64,000 nt of DNA from Actibacterium pelagium (GCF_002285415.1 NZ_NSBU01000005.1:1-64000); one strand, 5' to 3'; counted from the stretch's first letter, positions 17,428 to 26,842 are shown. Numbers and translations: made by a program. The notes: a model not told the origin generated them from the sequence alone.

Positions 17428-18267
17428 ATGCAACAGAAACTGCTTACCTCTGGCTTGCCCTTTCACAAGATGCATGGGGCAGGGAATGACTTCGTTGTCA
17501 TCGACTCGCGCGGGCGTCAGCCTGTGACGAACCATGCGCTTGCGCAGGCCGTTGGCGACAGGCATCGCGGGGTTGGGTTTGACCAGTTGGCCGAGATCGG
17601 CACCGGGGATGACAGTGACATTACGCTGACCTTCTGGAACAGCGATGGCAGCATTGCTGGTGCTTGCGGGAATGCAACACGCTGTGTTGCTGACTTGGTT
17701 ATGCAGGACACCGGGAAATCGTCGCTAAACATTCGTACCTCACGCGGCCTTCTTTATGCTGAACGCACCGATGACAACCGTGTGCGCGTGAATATGGGGC
17801 CGCCGCAGTTGGATTGGCAGGATATTCCTCTGTCGCACAAGGTCGATGTCCAGCATTTGCCGCTAGAGGGTGATCCGGTTGGCGTGGGTATGGGCAATCC
17901 GCATTGCGTCTTCTTCGTCGATGACGTCTCGCATGTTGATGTTGCGGGTTGGGGCAGCCGGGTAGAGCATGATCCTTTGTTCCCCGAAGCCACCAACGTG
18001 GAATTCGCGGAGGTTCGCAGCCGGTCCGAGATTCGGATGCGTGTCTGGGAACGCGGCACTGGGATTACCCTTGCCTGTGGGTCGGGGGCCTGTGCGACCG
18101 CCGTAGCGGCGCATCTGCGTGGGCTGACAGATCGCGCGGTCGAGATGGAAGTGGACGGTGGCTGGCTGTCGCTGGATTGGCGCGAAGATGGGGTCTGGAT
18201 GGCCGGTCCCACCGCACATGTCTTTAGCGCCGAGTTGAGCCCAGAGTTTTTGGCAGGGCTTGAATGA
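17428..18267 (+). CDS. dapF: Diaminopimelate epimerase
   Basis: A 279-residue protein with the DapF pattern: [15 protein letters not shown] at the N-terminus, the first catalytic Cys in GACGNATRC, and the second in ACGSGACAT. It converts LL- to meso-diaminopimelate for lysine and peptidoglycan. The ATG at 17428 gives the normal family length; the best SD (AGGAGG at 17407) is 15 nt away and better placed for an out-of-frame ATG at 17418, so the true start is uncertain. The open frame extends to 17338, but the extra residues are unlike the family. The stop overlaps mtaB by 4 nt. Confidence 0.93.
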   Translation: MQQKLLTSGLPFHKMHGAGNDFVVIDSRGRQPVTNHALAQAVGDRHRGVGFDQLAEIGTGDDSDITLTFWNSDGSIAGACGNATRCVADLVMQDTGKSSLNIRTSRGLLYAERTDDNRVRVNMGPPQLDWQDIPLSHKVDVQHLPLEGDPVGVGMGNPHCVFFVDDVSHVDVAGWGSRVEHDPLFPEATNVEFAEVRSRSEIRMRVWERGTGITLACGSGACATAVAAHLRGLTDRAVEMEVDGGWLSLDWREDGVWMAGPTAHVFSAELSPEFLAGLE

Positions 18268-19520
18268 CAGCTCCGAAGTTCACCACTCTTGGCTGCCGCC
18301 TAAACGCCTATGAAACCGAGGCGATGAAGGAATTGGCAGAGCAACATGGCGTGGACAATGCCGTGGTGGTGAACACCTGCGCGGTAACGTCAGAGGCCGT
18401 GCGGAAGTCCAAGCAAGAGATCCGCAAGCTGCGCCGGGATCACCCCGACGCCAAGGTGATCGTGACTGGCTGCGCGGCGCAGACCGAACCGGCGACCTTC
18501 TCTGCGATGGCCGAGGTCGATCTTGTCATCGGCAACACAGAGAAGATGCAACCCGAGACCTGGGCCGCGATGAAAGGTCCCGATTTCGTCGGCGAGACCG
18601 AGAAGGTTCAAGTCGACGATATCATGTCGGTCACGGAAACCGCAGGTCACCTGATCGACGGGTTCGGCACCCGCAGCCGCGCCTATGTGCAAGTGCAAAA
18701 CGGTTGTGACCATCGCTGTACCTTCTGCATCATTCCCTATGGCCGCGGGAATTCTCGGTCCGTTCCTGCAGGCGTCGTGGTAGACCAGATCAAACGTCTG
18801 GTGGACCGGGGCTACAACGAGGTTGTGCTGACCGGTGTTGACCTGACCTCTTGGGGGGCTGACCTTCCGGCCGAGCCAAAGCTGGGCGATCTGGTCATGC
18901 GCATCCTGAAGCTGGTGCCGGATCTGCCGCGTCTTCGGATCAGTTCTATCGACTCGATCGAGGTGGATGAGAACCTGATGCAGGCGATCGCGACAGAGCC
19001 GCGCCTGATGCCACACCTACACCTGTCTTTACAGGCCGGGGACGACATGATCCTGAAGCGGATGAAGCGTCGCCACCTGCGCGACGATGCGATCCGGTTC
19101 AGCGAAGAGGCGCGCAAGCTGCGGCCCGACATGACCTTTGGCGCTGACATCATTGCCGGTTTCCCGACCGAGACCGAAGCGATGTTCGAGAACTCGCTTA
19201 AGCTGGTGGAAGAGTGCGACCTGACGTGGCTGCATGTCTTCCCCTACAGCCCGCGCCCGGGAACCCCTGCGGCCCGGATGCCGCAAGTAAACGGCAACGA
19301 TATCAAGGCGCGCGCCGCGCGGCTGCGTCAGGCAGGGGCTGCACAGGTGCGCCGGCATCTGGAAGGTCAGATTGGCCGGACTCATCACGTTTTGCTGGAA
19401 AACCCGCGAATGGGCCGGACCGAGCAGTTCACCGAGGTGACTTTTGAGACGGATCAGCCAGAGGGCCAGATCGTCACCACCGCCATCCGCGCCCATAGCG
19501 ACACCCAATTGATCGCATGA
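18264..19520 (+). CDS. mtaB: tRNA t6A37 methylthiotransferase MtaB
   Basis: A 418-residue radical SAM methylthiotransferase. Order: N-terminal UPF0004 domain with the cluster cysteines in TLGCRLN, VVNTCAV and VTGCAAQ; radical SAM motif CDHRCTFC near residue 150; C-terminal TRAM-like region. The GCRLN and CAVT signatures fit MtaB rather than MiaB or RimO. It adds a methylthio group to N6-threonylcarbamoyladenosine at tRNA position 37. It overlaps both dapF and the following GST gene by 4 nt, indicating an operon. Confidence 0.93.
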   Translation: MTAPKFTTLGCRLNAYETEAMKELAEQHGVDNAVVVNTCAVTSEAVRKSKQEIRKLRRDHPDAKVIVTGCAAQTEPATFSAMAEVDLVIGNTEKMQPETWAAMKGPDFVGETEKVQVDDIMSVTETAGHLIDGFGTRSRAYVQVQNGCDHRCTFCIIPYGRGNSRSVPAGVVVDQIKRLVDRGYNEVVLTGVDLTSWGADLPAEPKLGDLVMRILKLVPDLPRLRISSIDSIEVDENLMQAIATEPRLMPHLHLSLQAGDDMILKRMKRRHLRDDAIRFSEEARKLRPDMTFGADIIAGFPTETEAMFENSLKLVEECDLTWLHVFPYSPRPGTPAARMPQVNGNDIKARAARLRQAGAAQVRRHLEGQIGRTHHVLLENPRMGRTEQFTEVTFETDQPEGQIVTTAIRAHSDTQLIA

Positions 19521-20143
19521 CCCCGATCTTGTGGAGCTTTCGCCGCTGCCCTTATGCCATCCGCGCCCGTCTAGCGCTGGCGGTCTCAGGCCAGCAGGTC
19601 GAACTGCGCGAGGTCCTGCTGCGGGACAAGGCAGAAGAGTTCCTGCAAACATCTCCCTCGGCGACTATTCCTTGCCTCAAGACAGAGGATCAGGTGATCG
19701 ACGAAAGCCTCGACATCATGCTCTGGGCCTTGCGGCGGCATGATCCCGAAGGCTGGCTTGATATGCCGTCCGAGGGGATGGACCTGATCACCCTGTTCGA
19801 CGGGCCCTTCAAAGCCGCGCTCGATCGATACAAGTACCACACGCGCTTTGTCGATGCCGACGCTATGACCGAACGCGACACCGCCAGTGCCATTCTGCGG
19901 GACCTGAACGCAAGGCAGGAAAACGGTGCGATCTTCGATCAGCCTCGGCTGGCCGATTTCGCAATCCTGCCCTTCGTTCGCCAGTTTGCCTTTACGGACA
20001 AGCCGTGGTTTGACGCTCAGGACTGGCCGCATCTGGCGGCGTGGCTAGAGGCTTTTCTGACCTCGGATCGGTTTGCGCAGGTCATGCCCAAGTATGCTTT
20101 CTGGTCCCCGGGCGACACGTCGGTGATCTTCCCCGCGACTTAG
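19517..20143 (+). CDS. Glutathione S-transferase family protein
   Basis: A 208-residue protein with a thioredoxin-fold N-terminus (LWSFRRCPYAIRARLAL, CPYA motif) and an all-helical C-terminal half. The conserved cis-Pro/Ser region appears as ATIPCLKTEDQVIDESLDI. A CxxA active site suggests a Cys-type GST with thiol-transfer or reductase activity. The substrate is unknown. It is translationally coupled to mtaB (ATGA). Confidence 0.85.
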   Translation: MTPILWSFRRCPYAIRARLALAVSGQQVELREVLLRDKAEEFLQTSPSATIPCLKTEDQVIDESLDIMLWALRRHDPEGWLDMPSEGMDLITLFDGPFKAALDRYKYHTRFVDADAMTERDTASAILRDLNARQENGAIFDQPRLADFAILPFVRQFAFTDKPWFDAQDWPHLAAWLEAFLTSDRFAQVMPKYAFWSPGDTSVIFPAT

Positions 20144-20237
20144 GGTCCACCGTCAGGACGTTGGAATTCCGGTTGGCGGTGGGCGCAATTCGGGTAAATT
20201 CTGCAGGGTGCGATCAACCCGTCACAAGGCCCGACCC

Positions 20238-20867
20238 ATGCATCCCAACCCCATCTTCCGTAACCGCCCCGATCAGTTGAACCTGTCTTTCGCCAAGGCG
20301 CGCGGGTTTGGCACGCTGGTCGTCTCGACAGCAGGCGCACCCCTGATCAGCCATGTGCCCTTTGTTCTGGATGAAATTGCGCGCACGGTGGGAATGCATC
20401 TTGTGCGCTCAAATCCCATAGCGCGGTTGGTCAAAGAGTCTACGCCAGCAACCGTGGCCGTGGTTGGCCCGCATTCCTACATCTCGCCCGATTGGTATGA
20501 GACCCCAGATCAAGTCCCCACTTGGAACTATGTCGCTGTGCATTTGACCGGGATGCTAGAGCCCCTGCCGCCGAAAGACCTGCGTCCGCATCTGGAAGAG
20601 CTGTCGCATCAGTTTGAAGAACAGCTCGCGCCGAAGCCGGAATGGCTGTTGGATAAAATGGGGGAAGAGCCCTTGGCCAAGATGATCCGCCAGATCCTGC
20701 CCTTCCGCCTGCGCATCGCGGACGTCGATGGCACGTGGAAGCTGAACCAGAACAAAACGGATGAGGTCCGCCTGCGCGCGGGGACGGCGGTTGCCGAACA
20801 TGGGATCGGCAACGCCTTGTCAGAACTGGCGGCGCTGATGGCAGAGCCGCCAGAGAAACAGGCTTAA
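20238..20867 (+). CDS. PaiB-type FMN-binding negative transcriptional regulator family protein
   Basis: A 209-residue protein with the PaiB split-barrel signature HSYISPDWYETPDQVPTWNY near residues 75-95 and PFRLRIADVDGTWKLNQNK near the C-terminus. PaiB of Bacillus affects sporulation and protease genes, but most members are uncharacterised flavin-binding proteins. The ATG at 20238 is chosen over an in-frame GTG at 20208. The stop overlaps the end of the convergent ribH gene by 4 nt. Confidence 0.85.
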   Translation: MHPNPIFRNRPDQLNLSFAKARGFGTLVVSTAGAPLISHVPFVLDEIARTVGMHLVRSNPIARLVKESTPATVAVVGPHSYISPDWYETPDQVPTWNYVAVHLTGMLEPLPPKDLRPHLEELSHQFEEQLAPKPEWLLDKMGEEPLAKMIRQILPFRLRIADVDGTWKLNQNKTDEVRLRAGTAVAEHGIGNALSELAALMAEPPEKQA

Positions 20868-21298
20868 GCCGCCAGCGAGGCGCGTGCTTTTCCAACCATT
20901 AGGGCTGCGCGGGCTGCCTCGCGGCCTTTTTCGACGAAATGGGCGCGGTAGATGGCGTTGTGATGATCGGTTTCCTGATACTGGTGCGGCGTCAGAGAGA
21001 CTGACAGGACCGGAACGCCACTATCAAGGCTGGCGCGCATCAAGCCGTCCACAACAGCTTGGGCGACGAAATCGTGGCGATAGATGCCCCCATCTACGAC
21101 GAAGGCGGCGGCTGCGACTGCACCATAGCGGCCAGTCTCGGCCAGATCACGGGCCAGAAGGGGCATTTCAAATGCGCCGGGAACGTCGAAAACATCGACC
21201 TGCTCGGCGGGAATGATTTCGGTAAAGCCCGCAAGGGCCTGATCGACGATATCTGCGTGCCAGTTGGCTTTGATGAACGCATATCGGGTGTGTGTCAT
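20864..21298 (-). CDS. ribH: 6,7-dimethyl-8-ribityllumazine synthase, RibH2 type
   Basis: A 144-residue lumazine synthase of the RibH2 class known from Brucella, shown by FIKANWHADIVD, the substrate loop DVPGAFEMPL, the motif VVDGGIYRHDFVA and VLSVSLTPHQY. It joins 5-amino-6-ribitylaminouracil and dihydroxybutanone phosphate in riboflavin synthesis. RibH2 enzymes are usually second copies, decameric and less active than RibH1; no other rib gene is near. AAGGAGAT precedes the ATG, and an FMN riboswitch sits about 75 nt upstream, so expression should fall when FMN is plentiful. Confidence 0.93.
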   Translation of the reverse strand: MTHTRYAFIKANWHADIVDQALAGFTEIIPAEQVDVFDVPGAFEMPLLARDLAETGRYGAVAAAAFVVDGGIYRHDFVAQAVVDGLMRASLDSGVPVLSVSLTPHQYQETDHHNAIYRAHFVEKGREAARAALMVGKARASLAA

Positions 21299-21371
21299 GG
21301 CTATCTCCTTCGGTTTGACACGTCACCCAAGGCGATAACGAACAGGAACCCGCCCGGAAGGCGCGCCCTGT

Positions 21372-21515
21372 CGTTCTCTTTCATCCGGACTGTAACCGTC
21401 GGCTCTGGCCTCTCACCAGATCTGCTGACCCTTTGCCGGGGCAAAGGCGCTCGCGGGCTGACGGGGCGTACCCCGTATACCGCCGGTGGGGAATTTCACC
21501 CCGCCCTGAGAACAG
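21372..21515 (-). ncRNA. FMN riboswitch (RFN element) controlling ribH
   Basis: Read on the minus strand, the conserved RFN blocks are in order: TCAGGGCGGGGTGAAATTCC, CCACCGGCGGTA, GTCAGCCCGCGAGCG, GGTCAGCAGATCTGGTGAGA, and GCCGACGGTTACAGTCCGGA ending in TGAAAGAGAA. The element lies wholly upstream of the ribH start. Control is most likely at translation or by premature termination in the roughly 75-nt linker. Confidence 0.95.
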
Positions 21516-21662
21516 CGACCTTGTCGCACTTCCCGTCAGAGACAGCAAGAGGGGTAAGCAGGCGGACCAAGGAGTGCCGCGGGGCTTTGCCAGCGCATGA
21601 TGCCGGTTTAGACTTGGGCGAGGATTCGGGATGAATTTGTTTTGAGACATTTTTTTAAACAA

Positions 21663-23222
21663 ATGAGACGTGCTTGGCTCGTCACGTTGTTTGGTGTGAT
21701 CGCTAGCGCAGCCAGCGCTGGCGAGCGCGTGGCACTGCTGATCGGGAATTCGATTTATGATCGGCCAGAGATGTCGTTGCGCAACCCCTCGAACGATGTA
21801 GATGCCTTGGGCGCGACGTTGCGGGCGCTGGGTTTCACTACCTACGAGGCCGTGGATCAGGACCTATCCGGAATGGAGGCCGCGTTAAGCGCTTTTGCGG
21901 ATCAGGCTAACGGTGCCGAGATGGCATTATTCTTTTATGCAGGACACGGGGTTCAAATCGGTGGCGATAACCTGCTGATCGGAACAGAATTGCAGGCGCT
22001 GGATACAGACATGGTGCGCCGCAGCTCTTTACCCATGTCGCGAGTCCGCGAAGCGCTGGCGGCTGCGAATCCCGAGATTGGAATCCTGATGCTGGACGCT
22101 TGCCGTAATAACCCTTTCAGCGATGCAGGACTTGTGGACAAGGGGTTGGTGCGAACACGGGGTGGCGTAGGTCTTCTGGTGGCCTATGCCACCGACCCGG
22201 GCAACGTGGCCTATGACGGCGTGGGTGAAAACAGCGTCTTTACCGAGGCACTTTTAAAACACCTGAGCACTCCGGGTATTGATCTTCGGCTGGTGCTAGG
22301 ACGTGTGCGCCAGCAGGTGGTTCTGGAAACCCGAGGCCAGCAAGTGCCATGGGTGGAGGAGGCGGTCTTGGGAGAGCACTATCTTGTGCCCGCTATCGCA
22401 ACGACCGCTGGTGAGGATCCTTTCAAGGCAGAGATTGATCGTTGGCGGCAGATTGCTGCCAGCACCGATACCGCAGATTTTCAGGACTATTTGATCGCGT
22501 TTCCCGACGGGATGTTCGCCTCTTTCGCATCCGACCGGATCAAAGCGCTTGTGAAGCCGGACAGAATGTCGGGCGAAGGCAACAGTCTGGGCCTGCTGGC
22601 CTCGTCCGACCCGACACAGGTGGCAGACGCGCTGACCGCGCTTGGTCTGTTGCCGTCTCAAAACCCCTTGACCCGCGCAGTTGAGGCCGATCTGGTGCCA
22701 GCGCTGGATAGCTATCGCGCGCAACTGCCTGACCCCGGTGGCGCCAGTGCGCAACAGCTGTTCACCGATGCCACTCGCGTGTCGATGTTCTTGGCTGCAA
22801 CGACCCTGCAACGTATCCGCACTGACATCGTTGCGTTGCGCAGCGTAGAGGGAACCCTTGGCATTGCCGAAGACGCCCTGAACAAGATACGTGACATCGC
22901 CGAGGCAAACGAGGCCGCCAAGCCGATCTTGGAGCAAGCAGAGAAGGATGTGGGCGACATCCGCCTTGCCCGTGCTGACATTCTGCGGCGGCTCGACAAC
23001 TCGCGCAGTTACTATGACGACATTCTCAAGCGGGCCGTGTCCTTTGTTCCGGAAGAGGCATCACCCGCATTGATTGGTGGCGTAGATCGCTCTCGGAATA
23101 TCGGGCAGACGAACCGACAGTTGCTGAGCGATGCCAATTTATTTTTGAAGCACGTCAAGGATTCTGACGAAGCCACTAAAGGAAGCTACTCATGGCTGAC
23201 CGACCTTATTTCCGAAAACTGA
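21663..23222 (+). CDS. Secreted caspase-like (peptidase C14) protein
   Basis: A 519-residue protein with a signal peptide (hydrophobic to about residue 19, GVIASAASA) followed by a caspase/metacaspase p20-like domain. It starts ERVALLIGNSIYD, with catalytic His H95 in FFYAGHGVQ and catalytic Cys C147 in MLDACRNN. The C-terminal 270 residues are helical with predicted coiled-coil character. It overlaps the next lipoprotein gene by 31 nt. Periplasmic caspase-fold proteins of this type are uncharacterised; Arg/Lys-specific proteolysis is known for some relatives. The start is uncertain: the ATG at 21663 lacks a strong SD, and a TTG at 21642 is in frame. Confidence 0.85.
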   Translation: MRRAWLVTLFGVIASAASAGERVALLIGNSIYDRPEMSLRNPSNDVDALGATLRALGFTTYEAVDQDLSGMEAALSAFADQANGAEMALFFYAGHGVQIGGDNLLIGTELQALDTDMVRRSSLPMSRVREALAAANPEIGILMLDACRNNPFSDAGLVDKGLVRTRGGVGLLVAYATDPGNVAYDGVGENSVFTEALLKHLSTPGIDLRLVLGRVRQQVVLETRGQQVPWVEEAVLGEHYLVPAIATTAGEDPFKAEIDRWRQIAASTDTADFQDYLIAFPDGMFASFASDRIKALVKPDRMSGEGNSLGLLASSDPTQVADALTALGLLPSQNPLTRAVEADLVPALDSYRAQLPDPGGASAQQLFTDATRVSMFLAATTLQRIRTDIVALRSVEGTLGIAEDALNKIRDIAEANEAAKPILEQAEKDVGDIRLARADILRRLDNSRSYYDDILKRAVSFVPEEASPALIGGVDRSRNIGQTNRQLLSDANLFLKHVKDSDEATKGSYSWLTDLISEN

Positions 23223-23905
23223 TTTCCGCGGCGCTTGTAGCCACTCTGGCGCTTTCGGCCTGTAACACGACAACCCCCGAGCCCGAGGCGAAGCCGGCTT
23301 TGACCATGGCGCAGAACGAACAACTTTTACGCCAGCAAGCGGAAGCTATGCAGAAGACAATACTGGAAGGCGCGATTGCCGGGGCTGCCGTTGGCGGTGG
23401 TGGAGGGTTTGTTCTTAGCGGTGGCAGCGGTGATAGCGCGCGTCGTGGGGCAAACTTTGGCCTGTTCGCCGGGGCGGCTGCAGGTACATATGTTGCCTTC
23501 ATTCAGCGAAAATATATTCGTCGTGAACGCCGGTTGGATGCCATCAAGGAAGACCTCGACAAGAACGCAATTGAAATGCAGACCACGATCAATGTGATGC
23601 GCGACGTGCTTGTCGTTCAGAAGGCCGAACTGGCGGCACTTCAGGCAAGGGCGGCGGCTGGTGAAGATGTGTCCGCAGACCTTGGGGCTGAAGTAACACA
23701 GGCACAGGCCAATCTGGCCGAGATGGAGAAGGCCATCAGCGGGGCCACGAACCGTCAGGTAGAGTTTGGAGAGGCACGTGGACTGACCCTCGCCGGAAAC
23801 GAGACATTGTCGCCGATTGATCCCGAATTGGCAGCCCTTTCTGAACAGATCGCGGCGATGAAAGCCATCGCACAAGACCTGTCACAATCCTTGGGAGAAG
23901 CATGA
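23192..23905 (+). CDS. Predicted lipoprotein with glycine-zipper and coiled coil, partner of caspase-like protein
   Basis: A 237-residue protein with a lipoprotein signal and lipobox LSAC (Cys near residue 24). A Gly/Ala-rich hydrophobic stretch (AIAGAAVGGGGGFVLSGG and FGLFAGAAAGTYVAF, residues about 62-103) resembles glycine-zipper membrane segments, and the rest forms long coiled-coil helices. It starts inside the caspase gene, at an ATG after AAAGGAAG, and its stop overlaps the next gene, so all three are coupled. The function is unknown; envelope-anchored scaffold or inhibitor are possibilities. Confidence 0.75.
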   Translation: MADRPYFRKLISAALVATLALSACNTTTPEPEAKPALTMAQNEQLLRQQAEAMQKTILEGAIAGAAVGGGGGFVLSGGSGDSARRGANFGLFAGAAAGTYVAFIQRKYIRRERRLDAIKEDLDKNAIEMQTTINVMRDVLVVQKAELAALQARAAAGEDVSADLGAEVTQAQANLAEMEKAISGATNRQVEFGEARGLTLAGNETLSPIDPELAALSEQIAAMKAIAQDLSQSLGEA

Positions 23906-24339
23906 TGCACTTGAAAGCTCTACTTCTTGCTGGTGCAGCCTTTGGCCTTCTAGGCTGCGTAACTAGCGACGATCCGTCAGAGGGCGGGTTTTTCAACGGT
24001 GTGTCGGGCATCAGCTCTGGCACCTATGAGGGCCGCATTGCCGAGCGTGAGCAATCAGTGGACGAGGCAGAGGCCCGGAACGAGGCTCTTGCAACCGAAC
24101 AGGCCCGCTTGTCCTCGCAGATTTCTTCGGCGCGAAGTGAGCTGGCCAAGCTGAAGCTGCGAATCCTGAACCAGCGAAACGCTGCAGGGTCCTTGGATGC
24201 AGGTACCGAGGCAAGGGTACAGTCCGTCCTAAATGCGCAACCGGCTGGGCGAACTCAATCTGAACATCTGGCCGCGCTGCGAAAGACGATCACAGACGCC
24301 AAAGCGTTGAGCGCAGACCTTGCCAAGTTGTCAGGCTAA
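23902..24339 (+). CDS. Small coiled-coil lipoprotein
   Basis: A 145-residue protein with lipobox LLGC (Cys near residue 19) followed by a predicted coiled coil over about residues 45-90 (repeated Glu/Ala/Leu heptads) and a helical C-terminus. It overlaps the preceding lipoprotein gene (ATG ATG over the stop). No known family is recognised. Its place makes it the third part of the caspase-lipoprotein module. Confidence 0.7.
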   Translation: MMHLKALLLAGAAFGLLGCVTSDDPSEGGFFNGVSGISSGTYEGRIAEREQSVDEAEARNEALATEQARLSSQISSARSELAKLKLRILNQRNAAGSLDAGTEARVQSVLNAQPAGRTQSEHLAALRKTITDAKALSADLAKLSG

Positions 24340-24350
24340 CAAAAAGAGAA

Positions 24351-24375
24351 GGCGGCAGGTCACGCACCTACCGCC
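24351..24375 (+). terminator. Hairpin after the caspase-lipoprotein operon
   Basis: GGCGGCAGGT / ACCTACCGCC forms a 10-bp stem with one C-A mismatch and a 5-nt loop, 12 nt after the last stop. It has no strong T tract; a weak or Rho-assisted terminator. Confidence 0.5.
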
Positions 24376-24707
24376 AACTGTTACCTGAGAAATTTCGGGC
24401 AACCACTCTCTCTTTGGTAATAAAAGCAGAACTGTTTAAAATTACTTAGTACAGTCATACTTCACCTCGGCAGCCCGTCAGTCCAACAGTAAAAGAGGCT
24501 GGTAACCAAAAGTATATGTTTTGAAAGGTTGAAAATCTAATGTTGGGCCAATTGGTCAGATTTGTAGATATTTTGGAAACAATTTGCCCCTGAACTGCCT
24601 GAATTCAGTGAGCCCTAGCGTGATTCGCTTTGCGAGCTAGAAAACCGTTTTCCAAATGAAGGCCATGGCCCTTAAGCTGGCCTTCTCTGGAAGGATTGGG
24701 ATTAACG
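24376..24707. other. Gene-free AT-rich intergenic stretch
   Basis: About 330 nt, visibly more AT-rich than the flanks, with no credible coding frame. An 8-bp inverted repeat GAAGGCCA / TGGCCTTC at 24658-24685 sits directly before the ribosome site of the next gene and may be a 5'-UTR hairpin. I see no tRNA, known riboswitch or repeat. Confidence 0.5.
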
Positions 24708-25313
24708 ATGCAGCTTTTCTACGCAGTGACTTCTCCATTTGTGCGCAAGGTCATGGTGGTTCTGGCCGAGACCGGACAGACCTCTGATGTAGAGATCCTG
24801 CCGGTATACGGAACACCGGTTGATCCAGGAGATTTGCCACTAGACAAGAATCCCTTGGGCAAACTGCCGACATTGCTGCTGGAAGACGGTCGCGCGATTT
24901 ACGACAGCCGGGTCATAACGAGATATCTGGACGAAAGGGCTGGGGCCGGTCTGTATCCGCAAGCGCCAAAGCTGTGGGATAGCCTCACGCTTGAGGCAAC
25001 TGGGGACGGAATTCTCGATTCGGCATTGCTGATGGTCTATGAGGACAGACTAAGAGACCCCCAGCATCGCTCTGCCGATATTATTGAGGGGTATTGGGGC
25101 AAGATCGAGCGTGCGCTGGCGTTGCTATCGCAGCAATGGATGACCCATCTCAACGGGCCGCTGGACATCGGGCAAATCGCGGCTGGCTGTGCGCTGGGCT
25201 ACATCGATTTCCGCTTGCCGGACCGGGATTGGCGGCCCGACAACCCGAAACTCGCCGATTGGTATGAAACCTTCAGTCGGCGCGACTCGATGCTATCATC
25301 TGTGCCCAGTTAA
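24708..25313 (+). CDS. Glutathione S-transferase family protein
   Basis: A 201-residue GST. The N-terminal thioredoxin fold has the active-site stretch TSPFVRKVMVVLAE (Ser-type), the cis-Pro element PLGKLPTLLLEDGR and DSRVITRYLDE. The helical C-terminal domain ends DWRPDNPKLADWYETFSRR, a common ending in alphaproteobacterial GSTs. The start is the ATG at 24708, with GGAAGG upstream. It is a single gene converging with the outer-membrane protein gene, 10 nt apart. The substrate is unknown. Confidence 0.88.
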   Translation: MQLFYAVTSPFVRKVMVVLAETGQTSDVEILPVYGTPVDPGDLPLDKNPLGKLPTLLLEDGRAIYDSRVITRYLDERAGAGLYPQAPKLWDSLTLEATGDGILDSALLMVYEDRLRDPQHRSADIIEGYWGKIERALALLSQQWMTHLNGPLDIGQIAAGCALGYIDFRLPDRDWRPDNPKLADWYETFSRRDSMLSSVPS

Positions 25314-25323
25314 GGGCCCTTGA

Positions 25324-25980
25324 TCAGAAATTCAGGCTGACACCAACGTTCAACGCGTTGGTGATAATGTCGGTTTCCAGTTCCCCACCGCCATCAAGTT
25401 CGACCTTGTTTTGCGAATAAGTCCCTTTGTACTCACCAAAGATCGACCAGCGGTCGTTCAGCGCATAGCTGGCCCCTGCAACCCACTGCACAGCCGGGCC
25501 GGTCAACTGATAGCCGAAGGTACGGTTGTCGCCGTGGGTGATGTCGACATGCGGAATCGCAGCGCCGATACCCGCGCCGACATATGGGGTGTATCGACGG
25601 CTGTCTTGCTTCCAGCGGTAAAAGACATTCGCGGTCAGGATGTTATGACCGTCGGTAAACTCGAGGCGGTCAAAGCCGCCCGCTGCCAGAGAATCGTCGT
25701 CGGCATAAACTTTGGCGTGGTTGAAATCGACACCGAAGCCGATCCGATCGTTGCGCCAGTTAACGGCACGGAAGCCATAATAGGGCGGCATTTCAAAGGA
25801 TTTACCATCCCAACCGACGTTAATATCGATGGGAATTGCGCCATCATCTTCTCCGATTGCCCCGTCAAGACCGCTATGCGGTGCGGATTGCGTGCCGGTA
25901 TAGAAGCTAAGCTCCCATTCAGCGAGAGCAGGGCTGGCAGCCAAAAGGCCGGCGACGAGGGGCAAAAGGTACTTTTTCAT
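25324..25980 (-). CDS. Outer-membrane beta-barrel protein (possible lipid A oxidase-like)
   Basis: A 218-residue protein with a Sec signal (MKKYLLPLVAGLLAASPALA) and alternating hydrophobic/polar strands ending in Phe (NVGVSLNF), the usual outer-membrane insertion signal. The mature start WELSFYTGTQSAPHSG resembles proteins annotated as lipid A oxidase (LpxQ) in rhizobia, but I cannot confirm that from memory alone; a small porin-like protein is the alternative. The ATG at 25980 is chosen because the signal peptide begins there. Confidence 0.72.
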   Translation of the reverse strand: MKKYLLPLVAGLLAASPALAEWELSFYTGTQSAPHSGLDGAIGEDDGAIPIDINVGWDGKSFEMPPYYGFRAVNWRNDRIGFGVDFNHAKVYADDDSLAAGGFDRLEFTDGHNILTANVFYRWKQDSRRYTPYVGAGIGAAIPHVDITHGDNRTFGYQLTGPAVQWVAGASYALNDRWSIFGEYKGTYSQNKVELDGGGELETDIITNALNVGVSLNF

Positions 25981-26267
25981 CGTAAGCTCCGACAAACTGG
26001 TGATGAACCAAAATTCCGCAGTTGCAGCATGCCAAATCCTGACGAAAAGGACAACCAAACAGCCTGCACAATGAATTCAGAACACAAATACTGTGCTTAA
26101 ACTGTGTTTTCCCTGCAAAAAATCAACACCTGCGACGTTGTGTGTATCAATGACCGCTGGACCTGAGAGGACTCTGCCGCTAAGACCCGCGCGTAAGGCT
26201 GCGGTCCCCCTGCGGCTCGAAATTCTATGCCGTCCGGACTTTTCCGGCAAAGGAAGGGAGATATCTC

Positions 26268-26831
26268 GTGTCCCACGCAGAAGACCACGAAGGCACACGC
26301 CGCGATTTTCTGTACTTCGCAACCGCTGGCGCAGCCACCGTCACCACTGGTGCCGCTGTCTGGCCGCTGGTCAACCAGATGAACCCAAGCGCTGACGTTC
26401 TGGCGCTGTCGTCCATCGAAGTTGACGTCGCAGACGTTGCCGAAGGTACTCAGCTGACCGTCATGTTCCAGGGTAAGCCGGTGTTCATCCGCCGTCGTAC
26501 CGCCGAAGAAATCGAAGAAGCCAACGCTGTTGAGCTGTCCGAGCTGATCGACCCCGTTGCCCGTAACGGTAACATCGCCGAAACCGCCGATGCATCCGAC
26601 GCGAACCGCGCGCTGGACGAGAACGGCGAATGGCTGGTGATGATGGGTCTGTGTACGCACCTTGGCTGCGTGCCTCTGGGTGACGGCGCAGGCGACTTCC
26701 ACGGTTGGTTCTGCCCCTGCCACGGTTCGCACTACGACACTGCTGGCCGTATCCGCAAAGGCCCGGCGCCCGAGAACCTGCCGGTTCCGGTTGCCTCCTT
26801 CGTCAACGAAACAACCATTCAACTCGGTTAA
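26268..26831 (+). CDS. petA: Ubiquinol-cytochrome c reductase iron-sulfur (Rieske) subunit
   Basis: A 187-residue Rieske protein. A twin-Arg-like start and membrane anchor ([20 protein letters not shown]) precede the cluster-binding motifs CTHLGC and CPCHGS. It carries the 2Fe-2S centre of the bc1 complex and passes electrons from ubiquinol to cytochrome c1. The start is GTG at 26268, preceded by GGAAGGGAG. First gene of petABC; cytochrome b follows after 11 nt. Confidence 0.96.
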   Translation: MSHAEDHEGTRRDFLYFATAGAATVTTGAAVWPLVNQMNPSADVLALSSIEVDVADVAEGTQLTVMFQGKPVFIRRRTAEEIEEANAVELSELIDPVARNGNIAETADASDANRALDENGEWLVMMGLCTHLGCVPLGDGAGDFHGWFCPCHGSHYDTAGRIRKGPAPENLPVPVASFVNETTIQLG

Positions 26832-26842
26832 GGGAGCGTCTG

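Noticed and set aside
21059-21634. A 191-codon plus-strand frame across ribH and its leader
   Set aside because: It covers the reverse complement of an FMN riboswitch and ribH; the conserved RNA explains the sequence.
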